A stretch of DNA of 64,000 nt from Tetrastigma voinierianum (lineage: Eukaryota; Streptophyta; Magnoliopsida; Vitales; Vitaceae). The notes under the pieces were generated by a model. The model was not told the origin of the DNA and searched no databases. It saw nothing but the letters and a program-made list of their open reading frames with translations. Positions 1 to 11,439 of the stretch are shown here, one piece after another. The first letter of the stretch is position 1. Each line of letters opens with the position of its first letter. The stretch covers positions 310,001 to 374,000 of the forward strand of contig JAEQBH010001841.1 of NCBI GenBank assembly GCA_016808115.1. Reading direction: 5' to 3'. The translations under genes and the position numbers were made by a program.

Positions 1-410
1 TGTTATAAACTTATAAATAATAGTTTTAAATAATTAAAATTCTTTAACATATATTAATAAATTAGTCATTAAATAAATTTTTAATTTTGGTATAATAAGA
101 TGACTTCATTATATAAATAAATTTAATTTTTAAAATAAAACATATAAATTTTAAAAATAAATACAAAAAGATAAAGTGAATAAAATATAGTTAATATTAA
201 AATTTAAATTATTTAATTCAATGTGTATTTAATCTAGAAAGTAAATAATATTTTTTAATATTTAATTAGTGAATATTGAACACATTTTATTTCATAAAAT
301 TTAAAATATTAATACTTCATATGAAAATATAAAGTATATCATAAATATTTTAAATATATTAAAATCAATTTTAATTTCAATAAAATATAAATTATGTATT
401 AATTTATGAG
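1..410. other. AT-rich flank, no gene seen
   Basis: Strongly AT-rich DNA made of short A/T runs, with no open frame of note and no recognised repeat. It lies outside the first retrotransposon stack and ends at the 5-bp duplication GTTCT. Confidence 0.6.
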
Positions 411-415
411 GTTCT
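411..415. repeat. Target-site duplication GTTCT, left copy (element H)
   Basis: GTTCT lies directly outside the LTR terminus TGATACCC. The identical GTTCT lies at 19544-19548, directly outside the other end of the element. A 5-bp duplication is the normal footprint of a Ty3/gypsy integrase. Confidence 0.7.
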
Positions 416-467
416 TGATACCCGCCAACTTCATGAGAGATTCGCGACGACAGTCAGAACGTTTTGA
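416..467 (-). repeat. Outer 52-bp remnant of H 3' LTR, cut off by J
   Basis: This stretch aligns loosely with the terminus of the other H LTR (18851-18915), sharing the order CCCG..ACTT..GATT..GAAC. The rest of the same LTR resumes at 9610 after element J. Alignment is weak and indel-rich. The flanking GTTCT duplication is the main support. Confidence 0.5.
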
Positions 468-2074
468 AGATTAGTGCTGCTGGGGAAAATATTTGAAACC
501 TTATTCAGATAGTCTGGCGCGCCATGCGCGAACGCGTCATTTATACCAACTTCAGCGTTCAAGTCTACTAGCAGCACTTATGCCATTTAGAAAGTATTTC
601 GTTGTCGCGTTTTTTCATGCACTTTAGAAGTTCACATCGGAATGTATGATGAATCATGAAGTTTGAACTCAATGTCAACAACAATTGGTACCTATAAGAA
701 TCAAATGAGAAAATGAAGGCAAAGTGAAAATTGATGCGCGCCGAAGCATGTGGACGAAATCATTGTGAGATCAAACGTGCCCAGAACTTCTAGAGTCGAA
801 AATTTTCGCTAGGATTGCGAAATTTCTCGCAACCTGTACGAAAATTTTGCAACCCAAATAAAAATTCTTCGTTAACTAAATAAATCGCCACCCTTCGCTG
901 TACTAAACCAGCCATAGGCACCTGCTCCTAATGCCAGAATTTTAAGATTTATTATTACTGGTACTCTCGCTGTTAGCAATTTAATAGCTTTAACATGTTT
1001 TATAAATTTTCTATTATATATAAGATTTCACACCACAATCTTTCTAAATTGAATAAATCACCGTCTCATTATGTTTTTATTTAATGCTGAACCGAATTCA
1101 AATTTATATTACTCATCGGTCTCCTTAATCCTACTGTAAATTTGTAGGTTTTTTGGTATTTTCATGTATTGAGGTGGCCTATATAAACTCTTGTAATAAG
1201 AAGAGAAATTTTTGGGGAAGCAACAATTTGGGGGGAGAGAAGAATTTGTAAAAGCCATTTTTTGTAAATAAAGTCTCGTATTTTATTTAGGGTTTATTTT
1301 TCCTCTCTCTCTCCTCTTTCTCTTACTTCTAGGCTTCCAAACACCCCCTCTTGAGGGTGACAACTCAAGAGATGCTTGGCTGCTCCTTTCTTTTGAAAGA
1401 GGCTAGTTTTGGTGGTGGCGCATATGTATGTTGTCCAGGTTAAAAAAGCTACTGTGTAATCGTATTTATAGCCCTCATCTTCTCAAATTAGGGTCAATAA
1501 TCCTCAATGTTATTGATTCGCCAATACTTCCATGTTAGGATACAAAGGTATAGCGATTGCTGTGATGCACTCAGGGTTCATTAGATGGTGTCTTTACGAG
1601 CCTTCGAAATGATATTTAATGCTAAGCTCTAAACTCGAAAGGGCTATAGCCGTATGTTACCCGTGTTGACCTGCCAGGAGTTGATTTCTGGGCGGTGAGG
1701 TTTGCTAGTTAAACATAGATCCGGTTATGCCCTGGACTATAGGCAGGTTGCTTGTCATAACGCGAGGATAAAACCCGAGGACACTTGTTTCAACTGCATC
1801 GGGGTTAGTGACCTAAATCTCAAAGTTAATTTTTTTACACTTCCACTTTCGCTTACAATTTCGCTTCAACCTACTTCCACCTAAGCAAACCAAAAGTCCA
1901 AATAGAAAAAGCCTTACCTTTTACACTTATGCGTATTTCATTCTTAGGATGAAAACCCATCCTCGTGTTCGACTTATCTCACTATAACGCAGAGTCTGAC
2001 TACGGCAAGAGTAGGAACTTAGGGTGTATATAATTTTGTTGATTTTAGCTCAGCCTACCGTGTGGCACTAATCA
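468..2074 (+). repeat. J 5' LTR
   Basis: Aligns along its length with 7987-9609 through many small indels. Shared landmarks include the TATATAAA box, the TGACAACTC segment, the motif ATAAATTTTGTTGATTTTAG near the 3' end and the terminal ACTAATCA. It contains degenerate GCGAAATTT/TTCGC words around 800-890. The first bases are eroded (AGATTAGTGC against TGATTAGTGC in the 3' copy). Confidence 0.8.
1180..1187 (+). promoter_or_regulatory. TATA box of J 5' LTR (TATATAAA)
   Basis: TATATAAA lies about 710 bases into the LTR and is matched by TATATAAA at 8701-8708 in the 3' LTR. An AATAAA follows 80 bases later (1267-1272; 8788-8793), giving the usual promoter plus polyadenylation layout of the U3/R region. 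Confidence 0.6.
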
Positions 2075-2076
2075 AA

Positions 2077-2098
2077 TGGCGCCGCTGGGTCGGGGGAT
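2077..2098 (+). other. Primer binding site of J (Asp-tRNA type)
   Basis: TGGCGCCGCTGGGTCGGGG starts two bases after the LTR end. It is close to the TGGCGCCGTTGCCGGGG form known for Athila-group elements, thought to pair with tRNA-Asp. The matching site of element I reads TGGAGCCGTTTGTCGGG. Confidence 0.75.
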
Positions 2099-2394
2099 GG
2101 AGCCAAACCACTAATGGTGTTGAAGTGTACTCGTGATCAACATCACAAGTGAAGGTAACCTTTTACCCTTTGTCACTCGCCATGTGAACTTCCAGCTTTT
2201 CGCACTGTAAAGAACTGCACCTGCTTCAGTTTTTCAAATAATTTTAATTGCTAATCTTAACCTTTCGCAAGCTCGTAGTCGCTTTTGTTGTCTCTAAATT
2301 TTGTAATGTGTTTATGCAACAAGTAATAGAGACACGTAGAGAGATCGTATAGATTAGTACACAATCCTATCCCAACAAGGAAGCTGTACATACG

Positions 2395-3950
2395 ATACCA
2401 TGATCCCATACCTGAGGAACAACAGAGTCAACCAGAACCCCATGAATCTAAAATGCCTATAGAACCATGAGGGATCACATCCACCCTCCTAGAGTTAGTG
2501 CCCCATCCTCAGATCATTCCTCCCGAAGATGTAGCAGGCCCTTGGCTGGCACCCCTACTCCCACATATCATGGTATGGAAAATGAAAATCCATGTATACT
2601 CATATTAGGATTTGAGGAGTAATCGCACTACCTTTAAGTGGTAGCGTATGACGGACATAGATTACTGGGCGTTACCGCATTGACCTTTAAGGACAAGGTT
2701 GCCAAGATATGGCTCAACTCATTGAGGCCTAGAACCATAAGAAATTGGGCCGCAGCGCACTCCCGAAGAAGTTCTTCAAAGCTTACAAGACCACAATTTG
2801 AAGAGACAAATTACACCTTGCAAAAATGACAGTAGAGAGATTTACCAAAGGTTGAACGACTATGAAAACCATCGCGTATGCCCACATCATGGGTTTGATA
2901 CTTGGATGTTGGTGAACCACTTTCTATGGTGGTATGTCTCCCGCCATGAGACGCCTTTTGGAAACCATGTGGAGGAGACTTTCCGAGTAAGCATCTGACG
3001 GCCATGGATTTTAAATTACGCATCGTTCCCTCAAGTTGGGACATCTAACCCAGAGATTTGAAAGTGATGAGACCTACTAAGTAAAGTGGATGTATGCACC
3101 GCCAGAGAAAGAGAAATGAGAGCCAGGATTTCAACCCTAGCTAGAAGGTTGGTAGAGGAGCTTGAAGGCAACAAATTAAGAGGTGCATGCAAAGTGACTA
3201 AAATCCTACACATCTAACAGACCAATTTTCAACTTTGTCACCCAAGAACCACATGTCCTACGGCCCCTCAAAGGAAGGATTTGATGTCGAATGTGCAAAC
3301 ACCGAGGGACAATACAAGCCACAATAATCCAATGCTCCATATGGTAATACCTATAATTCCACCTGGAGGAATCACCCTAATCCCGTTTGAGACCCAACCC
3401 CCCGCCTATGTACCCCCCAGTGCCAACCCGGGGGGCTGTTCCCTCACACTACAACAACCATCATCCCCATCACTCGTGGAACAAGCCATATTGAATTTGA
3501 GTAAGGTGGTGGGCAACTTTGTTGGTGAAAACAAAAGGAATCAATGTGCAACTGCACAAAGGATTGAGCATCAGAGAAAGTACAATCGAATAAGAGAATG
3601 GGCGGCTGTGAGAGCAATCTCAACTGTAAATTGACAACCTATGTGATCCCATAATCACCAAGATCAACAAGTTGCTAGGAGGTACGTGGAGAAAGGGAGT
3701 TTCCATCACAAACACTTCCAAATCCTAAGGGAATTCATGAGGTAGGATCATCCAAATTACCAAATGGATGAGGTTAAGGCCATAATTACCCCGCTGAGAG
3801 TGGAAAAGCAGGCCGATCAACCTATGCTAAACCCGCAAGAAGACTCAGCAGGAGAAGAATTGCAATATGAGCATATTCTCCCAAAGGAGGATTCAATGAA
3901 ATACGCATACCACCTCCATTTCGCCAAGCACTTGGGAGGTAAAAGTTAAG
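2395..3950 (+). pseudogene. J gag, Athila-like, broken by many stops and frameshifts
   Basis: Gag would be the capsid/nucleocapsid polyprotein of the particle. Fragments in changing frames keep the order of an Athila gag. First comes a GMENENP-like segment preceding a capsid domain, then KDKVAKIWLNSLRPRTIRNW (about 2680-2745), then CPHHGFDTW (about 2880-2905). A Pro-rich stretch follows and, at 3281-3634, a 117-residue open piece ends in a predicted helix rich in Gln, Asn and Leu. No single frame spans the region and no start codon is credible. Family assignment rests on remembered motif order and is fairly secure; residue boundaries are not. Confidence 0.7.
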
Positions 3951-4299
3951 GCATTCAACAAGCAGATTTAGAGGTTTGGCATACAAGTGAAAGTTAACAT
4001 ACCTCTATTGGACATAATCAAACAAGTCCCCGCTTATGCAAAAATTTTTTGAAGGATCTGCACAAATCAAGGGATTAGGCATTGAGAAGGCATTTCACCG
4101 AACAAGTCGCCATAATCCAAAGTAAGTAACACCTGGCCAAATACAAGGATCCGGTGACTCCACAATTTCATACCAATATCGCGGAATTGCATAGAAAAGT
4201 CCTTGCTTTATCGGAGCCAACCTAATGCCAGATTCAGTACGTTAGTTTAGTGAACTTAACCCACCAACATCACACCTCATCACCGGACAGACTGAAAAT

Positions 4300-4560
4300 C
4301 CCTGGCGATAAAGGCCGAGGATGTCCTTAGAAAATAGACAAATTCGCCATCTAGATTTTGTGGTGCTCGACATCGAGCCAATTGCAAGTGAACCCATTCA
4401 TGCACCAATCATCTTAGAAAGACCATTTCCGGCCACAAAGAAATGCAATAATAAATTTCCTAATGGAGTCATGCAACTAACCTTTGCAACATGACCTTGA
4501 GTTAAACATCTTCCATTTCAACAATACACTGTTAGAAACTCAAAATCAAATTTCTGATGA
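4300..4560 (+). pseudogene. J protease-region fragment
   Basis: The sequence encodes, with frameshifts, DFVVLDIEPIASEPIHAPII followed by RPF, then a piece reading LELNIFHFNN. This matches the segment downstream of the active site in Athila-type retropepsins, which cleave the polyprotein. No intact Asp-Ser/Thr-Gly triad is visible. RT should follow but is missing: the sequence runs straight into an AT-rich stretch (4840-5040) and then the env-position region. Confidence 0.6.
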
Positions 4561-4569
4561 AGTTGTTTC

Positions 4570-5039
4570 ACCGACCGCGCGCAGGAAAACACAATGTCCG
4601 GGAAATGCAAAGAGCAATCAGCCATGGATGAGTAGAGGTTATCGGTCTTGCCATCAACACCAATCGCAGTTTTCAACCGCTCAATTCACAAGCCACGTGT
4701 TGAGGAGTGTATCAACATTTGGGCACCCTGACATTGGGTGGAGTTTCTCAGTTACCGGTTGTAGGCCGAGGAGATTCATTTCCTCGACCCCCCTGAGTAA
4801 ATTTTGGAATGAACTGGTTCGTGCTCATAAACCGAATTGCGCTCAATGTTTACTTTTGTTTTTAATTCATGTAATTTTTAAATACTTTTATTTATTTTTG
4901 TGTACTTTAACTAGTAATTTTCATAATACAATTTTGTGCTTATACTATAGTATTGTGGAGTTCAATTTTAATTATAGTCAGAGAGTACTAATTTTCCTTA
5001 TAATGCTTCCTTCGTATAATATTAATATTTAACCCCTGA
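4570..5039 (+). other. J post-protease spacer; RT, RNase H and integrase absent
   Basis: After the protease piece there is about 250 bp of untypable coding-like sequence, then a T-rich stretch without genes. An intact Athila pol would need roughly 3 kb here. The open frame at 4484-5032 crosses this junction and is not a real protein. Confidence 0.5.
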
Positions 5040-6700
5040 AAATTGAAATGCGTAGTGTACTGTTTGGGCCAAATCTCAAAAGTAGCGAAATGGAACGAGA
5101 GACCCTTCTACCGCCACAAACGAGCCTATTTAAACATGGTGGCTGGGTCGCCCATTTCGCCATTTCACTTTCGCTCTCCCAACGGCTTCTCGCATTTTGC
5201 TCGGGAGCTCCCGCATCCCGCCTCTTCGCCGTCCCAGCCTCGCCGACTCTTCCCCGAGCTTTCCGCCCGCTACCACCGGCATCAAGTATCGCTGTGAGTT
5301 CATGCTCGGGTAAGACCGAAAGCCGCGCTTTTGTCAGCTCGGGCCAGAAGCCCTGCGGCACCCCGCAGGCTCCCATCACCTGCATCGTAGAGAGTTCGCG
5401 CCCGCGCCTTCCGCCGGCCCGCATCGGGCCCAGCGCCATCCCCTACCGGCAACCACCAAGATCGCACAGGTGACTTCATCAATTACCGCCGCCCGCCTCG
5501 AGGATTCACGCCATTTGAGCCCAGGAACCCCATTCTGGGGAATATACTACCCCATCGTAATCGCTCCATCGTGAGTCGTACTACGACGCACTCCGCCGAA
5601 AGCTGATCCCGCATACCGGTCATGAGGTTGATCGAGGAGCATTCGAATTGTTGCCCTCATGACGAGGCAAAGATTATTACCCACGGAGTTGTGCCGGTAT
5701 GCACACTGCTCGACTTCTAGAGGATCACCTGGGGCCCACGGAGCTTCGGGCCGCGATTGATGATCGCCGCTGAAAATTCGTAGCTACCGATATTTCGAAG
5801 AAATACCTGGTTTGCGATACCGCCAATGCGTGTAGGGTTACAGATCGGGCCCACCCGTTTCATCGCGAGATGACCCGGTTAATCGCCGTAGACACCATCG
5901 CTTAATTCCGCATTTTACAGAGGCGCCCCGCCCCCCGTATGCCGCCGCTTGACCATCCGCTCAGACGGCGATCCCACTGGCAGTGACATGCAGAGGGAGG
6001 ACATCTGAGGCTCTTACCTGATCTCTGGATTTGGTTCATCCTCCGAAAATGGGCGGATGCATTCTCGCGCTTGAGGAGAAGGTCCATCTAAGTGACCGGG
6101 TACGGAGCGTAGAGCATTCCACTACTATGCCTTGCGACTCTCCGCCATGTTCTCGAGCATATGGGATTCCCGTATGGAGCCCGTGATTCGAGATTTAGGG
6201 TCCGATGCCCCGATCATGTCGGAGCGGTGATGACTTGGCGCCCGTATCTTTCCACCTCTACGACCACGTGACCGTGGAGAGGAGGTACGGTCGAGGTCGA
6301 GGACCACCATACAGATGATATACCGCCCCGAGCCCGTAGATACACAAAGCAGAGTCCTGCCTCCACAGATGTCACCTCCATCCCTCCTCCACAGACTACA
6401 TCAAGAATGGCAAAGAGATAATCGCTCCATCCTATTCAAAGACATCATTCACGGAAAATGTCACGCCGTACCGAGATAGCTGGTGTGATGATGCCATCTC
6501 CAAGCCACTAGCGCCTACTTGTGCAGCCCAGATCTGGTGGTCGCCCAGCGCTATTCCATGTCGATTAGACAGACCCAACTGGGTCTTCCTGTTCCTACTG
6601 TAGAGATGAGCCTCCACCACACGCAGCCTATTGGATGTTTTAGCCTCGCAGCAGTTAGCAGCCTAATTCACCACCACCACCACAACAAAGATGAGGTGGT
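5040..6700 (+). pseudogene. J env-position ORF of Athila-like elements, broken
   Basis: A GC- and CpG-rich block lies between the pol position and the 3' UTR, where Athila elements carry a third ORF (env-like or of unknown function). Pro/Arg/Ser-rich frames open it (5048-5473), and a recognisable piece reading LATLRHVLEHMGFPYGARD (about 6130-6190) fits a conserved helix of that ORF family. The remainder is broken by stops. I see no clear signal peptide or membrane segment. Antisense frames here (5029-5439, 5902-6310) are shadows of the GC-rich sequence. The role of this ORF is not settled for the family. Confidence 0.5.
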
Positions 6701-6959
6701 TAGGTTTCTTTTATGATTGGAGAAGCACACTTTATCAATCGCCACACTTATTAGGATTTATGTATTACAGCCATAGTGTTAAGGATACTTCTTTGTTTGC
6801 TGGCTTCAGATTCTCATGGATTAGCCATTTCGCTATATCAAAAGCTATTCGGGCCATATATATACATATTTTCTTGCATACCATGTTTTGTGCTCTTACC
6901 ATGAATATTTGTTTTTTCTTTTCAATTGAACAATTGAATTGCTTCACTGAACAATTGAA

Positions 6960-7971
6960 TTGCTTCAAATCGACAATTGAATTGTTTTCTTAAAATGAAA
7001 AATCAATCACCGCTTGTCACCTCTATGTTAGAGAAACTGCATGTTGAAATAATTTTTTGATCGCCATATTTCCAAAGATGCTCAATCCTGAAAATTTCTT
7101 TATGCTAATTCACACACGACTCCGCATCGCTTCAATAGGTTGTGAATTCGCGATACCTTCTTTCGCATGTTTCCACTTAGGTATGTCAACCTAGGATAGT
7201 TTCGAAGTTACCCACATTGGGCACTAATGTTGCCTTCCAAAAAGGGGAAAAAGAAAAGAAAAAGCAAAAAGAAAAAGAAAAGAAAAGAAGAAAAAGAAAA
7301 ATGAAAAAGTCGTGAAGTTTTGCCTGGAACCCGAGCACCCGTCCGAGTGTATGGCGAAATTTTTGAAACCCGATGCCCTATGCCTTAAAATGGTCGAGTC
7401 ATCGTTTAGTGTTCGCTACATGAGTGGATAGGTAGAGTCTAACGATTTGTAGGTGCTTGATTTTCGTCATTCGCAGTCCGTGGCAGCCTTAGAGTTAGTG
7501 GTCAAAGGATCCTTTTGGCTTGATGCCCTAAACCTTAATCGGGTCGGTCATCAGATCTGCTACAATCTTACTGGGGTGAAGTCAGAATTCTTAAGCATTG
7601 CATCCTACATATAGTTGAATAAAGCAAGAAGAGTAATTAGCCCCATCTAGGTTGTTCAACAACTTAAGTGGCCATGTCGCGCTAGGTCGGGGGAGGACAA
7701 TTCTCGCAATTTATCGCGTAACTGGGTTATATGTTGAACCATTAGACTTAGTGGAAATTCAAGTTGAGAATCGTGGATCCAAAGATTTCTCGATCTCGAA
7801 TTGTTCTTGTATGGATTTAGTTCTTCATCAGTTTACAACTTTGATGTCAATTTTTCGGTTTAAAAGCAATGTTTATATATGCACGTATACCTTTTTGAAT
7901 CATAACCTTTTGAAAATCACCACATGCATCTCCTTTTTATTTTTTGCATTGCTAAAGGGACTAGCAACGTT
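6960..7971 (+). other. J 3' untranslated region with purine run
   Basis: No coding potential is seen. A run of AAAAG/GAAAA units lies at about 7240-7310. The following 650 bp (7310-7970) align with the interior end of element I (14420-13748 on the minus strand), including a shared CGATGCCCTATGCC-like stretch. This shows that I and J share a 3' UTR. Confidence 0.6.
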
Positions 7972-7986
7972 TTGGTTGGGGAATTG
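7972..7986 (+). other. Polypurine tract of J
   Basis: TTTTGGTTGGGGAATTG directly precedes the 3' LTR start TGATTAGTGC. It sits in the expected place for the plus-strand priming tract. Confidence 0.55.
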
Positions 7987-9609
7987 TGATTAGTGCCCAA
8001 AGTGCTATTTTGAACCCCATTTTAGATAGGTTTGGAGTGCTTTTCTTGTATTAATCATGTCATTTATACCAATTGAAGTGTTCAAGTCTGCCAAGTAGCA
8101 CTTCGCCATTTAAGTATTTTTGGTTGTTTTGCGAGGTTTTTTGCGCACTTTGAAGTTCAATATCGAATGTATGATGAATCATGAAGTTTGAACTTCGATA
8201 ATCGATCATCAATTATACAAAAATCAATGAGAAAATGAAGGCAAAGTGAAGAAAAATTGATGCGATTGAAGCAGGGATGAAATATAGTGGGATCGGCTCG
8301 GCTTTGGAATTTCACTAGAGTTGCGAAAATTTTTCGCTGGGATTGCGAAAATTTGCAACCCTTAGCGAAAATTTACGCAATGCGAGTACCCGATTTCGCT
8401 AGACCAAACCCGGTTCGCTAGAGCCTTTGTTCGCCCGAAATTTCATGATTTCGCTACTCCCGAAAATTTCGCTAAGCTAGCGAAATTTGCTAGCCAACGA
8501 AGTACTGACTTTAGCTAAATTTTCTATTTCGCTATGCATGGTAGATTTAGCTACCTAGCGAAATTCTTGATTCATGAAGTGCTTTGCCTCGTCATGTTTT
8601 TGTATTTAATGCTAGCGAGCTCAAATTTGGTGTATTACTCTATTGTCCTTTAACTTAGCCAAATTTGTAGGTTTTGGTATTTTCATGTATTGGGGTGGCC
8701 TATATAAACCCCTCTCTTTGTAATAAGAAGAAATTTTGGGAAGCAACAATTTGGGGAGAAAGAATTTATGGATTTTCATTTTATGTAAATAAAGTGCGTA
8801 TTTATTTGGAACATTTCCTCTCTTCTCTCTCATCTTTCTCTTACTTTCTAGGCTGGCTTACCCCTCTTGAGGATGACAACTCGAGATGCTTGGCTAAACC
8901 TCCTTTCTTTGAAGAGGAAGGAAGCTAGCTTGGTGGTGGCCCATATGTATGTTATCTCTTGTGTTAAAAGCTCTGATCGCCTTGTATGGCCCTCGTCTTC
9001 TCAAATTAGGGTTGAATAGCTTTGAATATTATTGATTGGCCAATACTCTCTCCATGCTTTAGGATACGAGTGCATACTTATTGCTAGATACCTTTGTGGT
9101 TCATTGAATGGTCTTTACGAGCCTGCGAAATGATATTTAATGCTAGGGTTTCAAAGCGAAAAAGGGCTATATTTGCATGTTACATGTTGACTCAAATAGG
9201 AGTTGATTTCAAGGGGTGAAGTTTGCTAGTTAAACATAGATCCGAGGTTATGCCTTGGACTATGGGTTGCTTGTCATAGCAGCGAGGGGATAAAACCGAG
9301 GACACTTGTTTTGCCCCAACTTACGAGTTAGTGACCTAAATCTTCAAAGTTAATTTTTTTTTACACTTCACTTTCAGTTTTTACAATTTCTCAGTTTTCA
9401 ACCTACTTCCACTGTTTTTGAAGCAAATCCAAAAAGTCCAAATAGAAAGCCTTACCTTTTTACACTCATGCGTATCATTCTTAGGATGAAAACCCATCCC
9501 AGTGTTAGACCCTAGACACCGCTTATCTTTGCGGTAGCTTGACTACGCGTGTAGAACAGGTGTATATAAATTTTGTTGATTTTAGCTCAGCCTACTGTGG
9601 CACGAATCA
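7987..9609 (+). repeat. J 3' LTR
   Basis: Starts TGATTAGTGC and ends GGCACGAATCA. It carries TATATAAA (8701-8708), AATAAA (8788-8793) and, at 8320-8570, the densest array of GCGAAATTT/AATTTCGC words in the window. It abuts the H LTR sequence TCTAGTGTTCG. Confidence 0.85.
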
Positions 9610-10243
9610 TCTAGTGTTCGACTTAGATGTTTGACCTCGACCCGTTGCTTATAAGGAAGCAAGAACCTTGGTATAAGCGGACACCACTCGGTGATGGAGA
9701 TCCAATTGATAAGTCTTGATGAACGCCATGGAATAACAGATAAGTTCGAAAAAGTTCTTTCAAGAATCAAAGAGAAATATAACTCTCAATTTTATTCATC
9801 AATAATGCCGCTTAAAGACTACAAAAAAAGGGATATATATAGGCCCCAAAATTTCTAAATCAAAATAACGCAAGTCCTAAAAGTAAATTTTTCTAAAAGA
9901 AATTGTAACTCCTAACAGCAAATCTTTCTAAAAAGAAATAACAACTCCTAAAAGAAAATATTTTCTAAAAAGAAATAACAACTCCTATTTGACTAGCAAA
10001 ATAAACTTTCTAAATTAAATAAAGCAACTTCTACTTTGACTTGGAGAACAAATCTTTCTAAAATAAAACAACTCCAAATCAAAATAGTAACAAAACTCAA
10101 AATACTTGGAAATAAAAATATATTTGTTGTCTCCAAGGTTTCATAGCCTTCCGAATCTAAATTTTCCATAATTAAGATTGAATTCCCAATGTGTGTTGTA
10201 GAAACTCCTGCATCACGAATCCTTTATGCTTTGATTCTCATCA
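9610..10243 (-). repeat. H 3' LTR, main part
   Basis: Aligns well with 18911-19543 over about 634 bp. Landmarks are GACCTCGACC, AAGCAAGAACCTTGGT and CCAATGTGTGTTGTAGAA. Its element-proximal end (minus strand TGATGAGAATCAAAGC) abuts the polypurine tract. The other end is cut by J. Confidence 0.8.
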
Positions 10244-10262
10244 TTCCCCCCCTTCCTCGAAA
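10244..10262 (-). other. Polypurine tract of H
   Basis: On the minus strand GAGGAAGGGGGGGAA lies directly before the LTR start TGATGAG. It confirms minus orientation and the LTR boundary at 10243. Confidence 0.7.
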
Positions 10263-10272
10263 AGATTCGTCC

Positions 10273-10638
10273 TCAAATCTTAACCATAATGTTGTTGATG
10301 GCATGAAAATAAATACACATCCTCCACGGTCCATCCTTTTTGGGCTCAAGTAATACATGTATAACATATGGACTAATCAATTCCTCCACTTGGCTTTGAA
10401 GCTCTTTTGTCTCTTCAGGTGGCAAACCACTAGGATCATCCTCGAGGATTACATACTTGAACTCTTGTAACAAAGAAGAAATAACACTAGGCAAAGAAGA
10501 ATCAAGATTGTTAATGTTCAAAAGCGTCTCTTTGTACAAAACTACAAACATAGGCTTGTTAGAATAAAAAGCACTCTTAAGCTTACTATATTTTGTATTG
10601 AAGATTTCCTCTCTTTGTTTCCCCTCATTTTTCATCAT
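10273..10638 (-). pseudogene. H reverse transcriptase, N-terminal remnant, 121 residues
   Basis: The frame reads LPSVISSLLQEF..., DDPSGLPPEETKELQSQVEE and KKDGPWRMCIYFHAINNIMV. This is the segment just before and at the start of a Ty3/gypsy RT, with an internal deletion between the SGLPP and EETKEL segments. It ends after INNI and runs almost at once into the polypurine tract. The catalytic palm (xxDD), RNase H and integrase, about 3 kb in an intact element, are therefore gone. The frame is unusually open for this region. The start Met is not meaningful. Confidence 0.7.
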
Positions 10639-10639
10639 T

Positions 10640-10830
10640 CACTTCCTGGTATTTTTTTGCTTTCTCTATTTTTTCGTTGTTCACTTTAAGATATTTTTTT
10701 CTTTCACTCTCTTTTCTTTTCTCACTCTCTTTCCTTCTTTCAATTTCTTTTTCCTCTTGTTTTTCTTCCTCTTTTTCTTTCTCATTCTTTTTTTAATCAC
10801 ACTCTTGCTTTAACCTCACTTGATCTTCAT
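10640..10830 (-). other. Lys/Glu-rich linker between H protease and RT
   Basis: On the minus strand this is an almost pure purine run. It would encode a charged Lys/Glu/Arg helix of the kind found between protease and RT in this chromovirus type. The plus-strand frame of Phe and Leu (10598-10813) is its shadow. Confidence 0.5.
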
Positions 10831-10845
10831 ACACTTGTTTTGGTG

Positions 10846-11180
10846 TCAGTAATTATGAGTTATAAGCTTCTTATCGCTCATGGCCCCGAAGCGATTCTTG
10901 AAACTGTCATGGTTGCCTCTCCTATCAAATTGCCAAGGCCCGCCTAATAAGATGTGAGAAGCATACATATGGACAACATCACAAAGAACCTCATCATGAT
11001 ACTTCCCAATTGAAATAACAAGAGCACTTGCTTTTGCACCCACAATTCCCCACTATCATTTAACCACTGCAACTTATATGGTCAAGGATGCTTACTTATT
11101 GGCAGCCCTAGTTTCTTCACCAAGGTGGTGCTTGCAACATTAGTGCAACTCCCACCATCAATGATCACACTACATACCTT
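10846..11180 (-). pseudogene. H protease (retropepsin) remnant
   Basis: The minus strand gives IDGGSCTNVAS (active-site region, codons at about 11132-11162), then TLVKKLGLP. The open piece 11043-10846 holds SIGKYHDEVLCDVVHM, HILLGGPWQFDR and KNRFG. Asp-Gly-Gly replaces the common Asp-Ser/Thr-Gly, as is usual in this plant group. It would cut the Gag-Pol polyprotein. Frames are broken between the two parts. Confidence 0.7.
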
Positions 11181-11396
11181 GTTTTAGACGTGGCACCTAG
11201 TGTGAAAAATGTTCTCTCGTTGTAGCTCGTCTTTTTCCTTGGCTTGCACACTTAAAGCCCTCCTTGCAACCAACAATTCTCCTTGGGCAGCGTATTACTC
11301 ATCATCGGCATCCTCCAAGGGTGACATAGAATCACAATCCGATTCATGGTCTGTTTCAATCTCATTGTCTCACATCACTATAACTCTTTTGTTTAG

Positions 11397-11438
11397 ACAT
11401 TGGCTTGTTATATGACCCCTGCCTTGGCATTTAAAACA
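11397..11438 (-). other. CCHC zinc knuckle of H gag
   Basis: Minus-strand codons read CFKCQGRGHITSQC, a complete C-X2-C-X4-H-X4-C nucleocapsid knuckle for binding genomic RNA. All four ligands are kept. Confidence 0.8.
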
Positions 11439-11439
11439 A

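Larger units (their letters stand above)
468..9609 (+). mobile_element. Element J: Athila-like Ty3/gypsy retrotransposon
   Basis: Two related LTRs of about 1.6 kb (468-2074 and 7987-9609) bracket a 5.9-kb interior. It has an Asp-type primer site two bases after the 5' LTR, a decayed gag, a protease fragment, a GC-rich open-frame remnant in the position of the Athila env-like ORF, and a polypurine tract directly before the 3' LTR. LTR ends are inverted: TGATTAGTGC at the start and GCACTAATCA or close variants at the end. RT, RNase H and integrase are not found. The element lies inside the left LTR of H. Its own duplication is only a weak match (TTTGA left, TCTAG right). Confidence 0.85.

Noticed and set aside
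4484..5032. 182-residue ORF as one protein
   Set aside because: Begins in protease sequence of J and runs into an AT-rich non-coding stretch. It is a chance fusion.
5029..5473. Three overlapping open frames on both strands as a host gene
   Set aside because: They lie in the GC-rich env-position region of J. High GC explains open frames on both strands.
10598..10813. Phe/Leu-rich membrane-like protein on plus
   Set aside because: Antisense of the Lys/Glu-rich linker in H pol.
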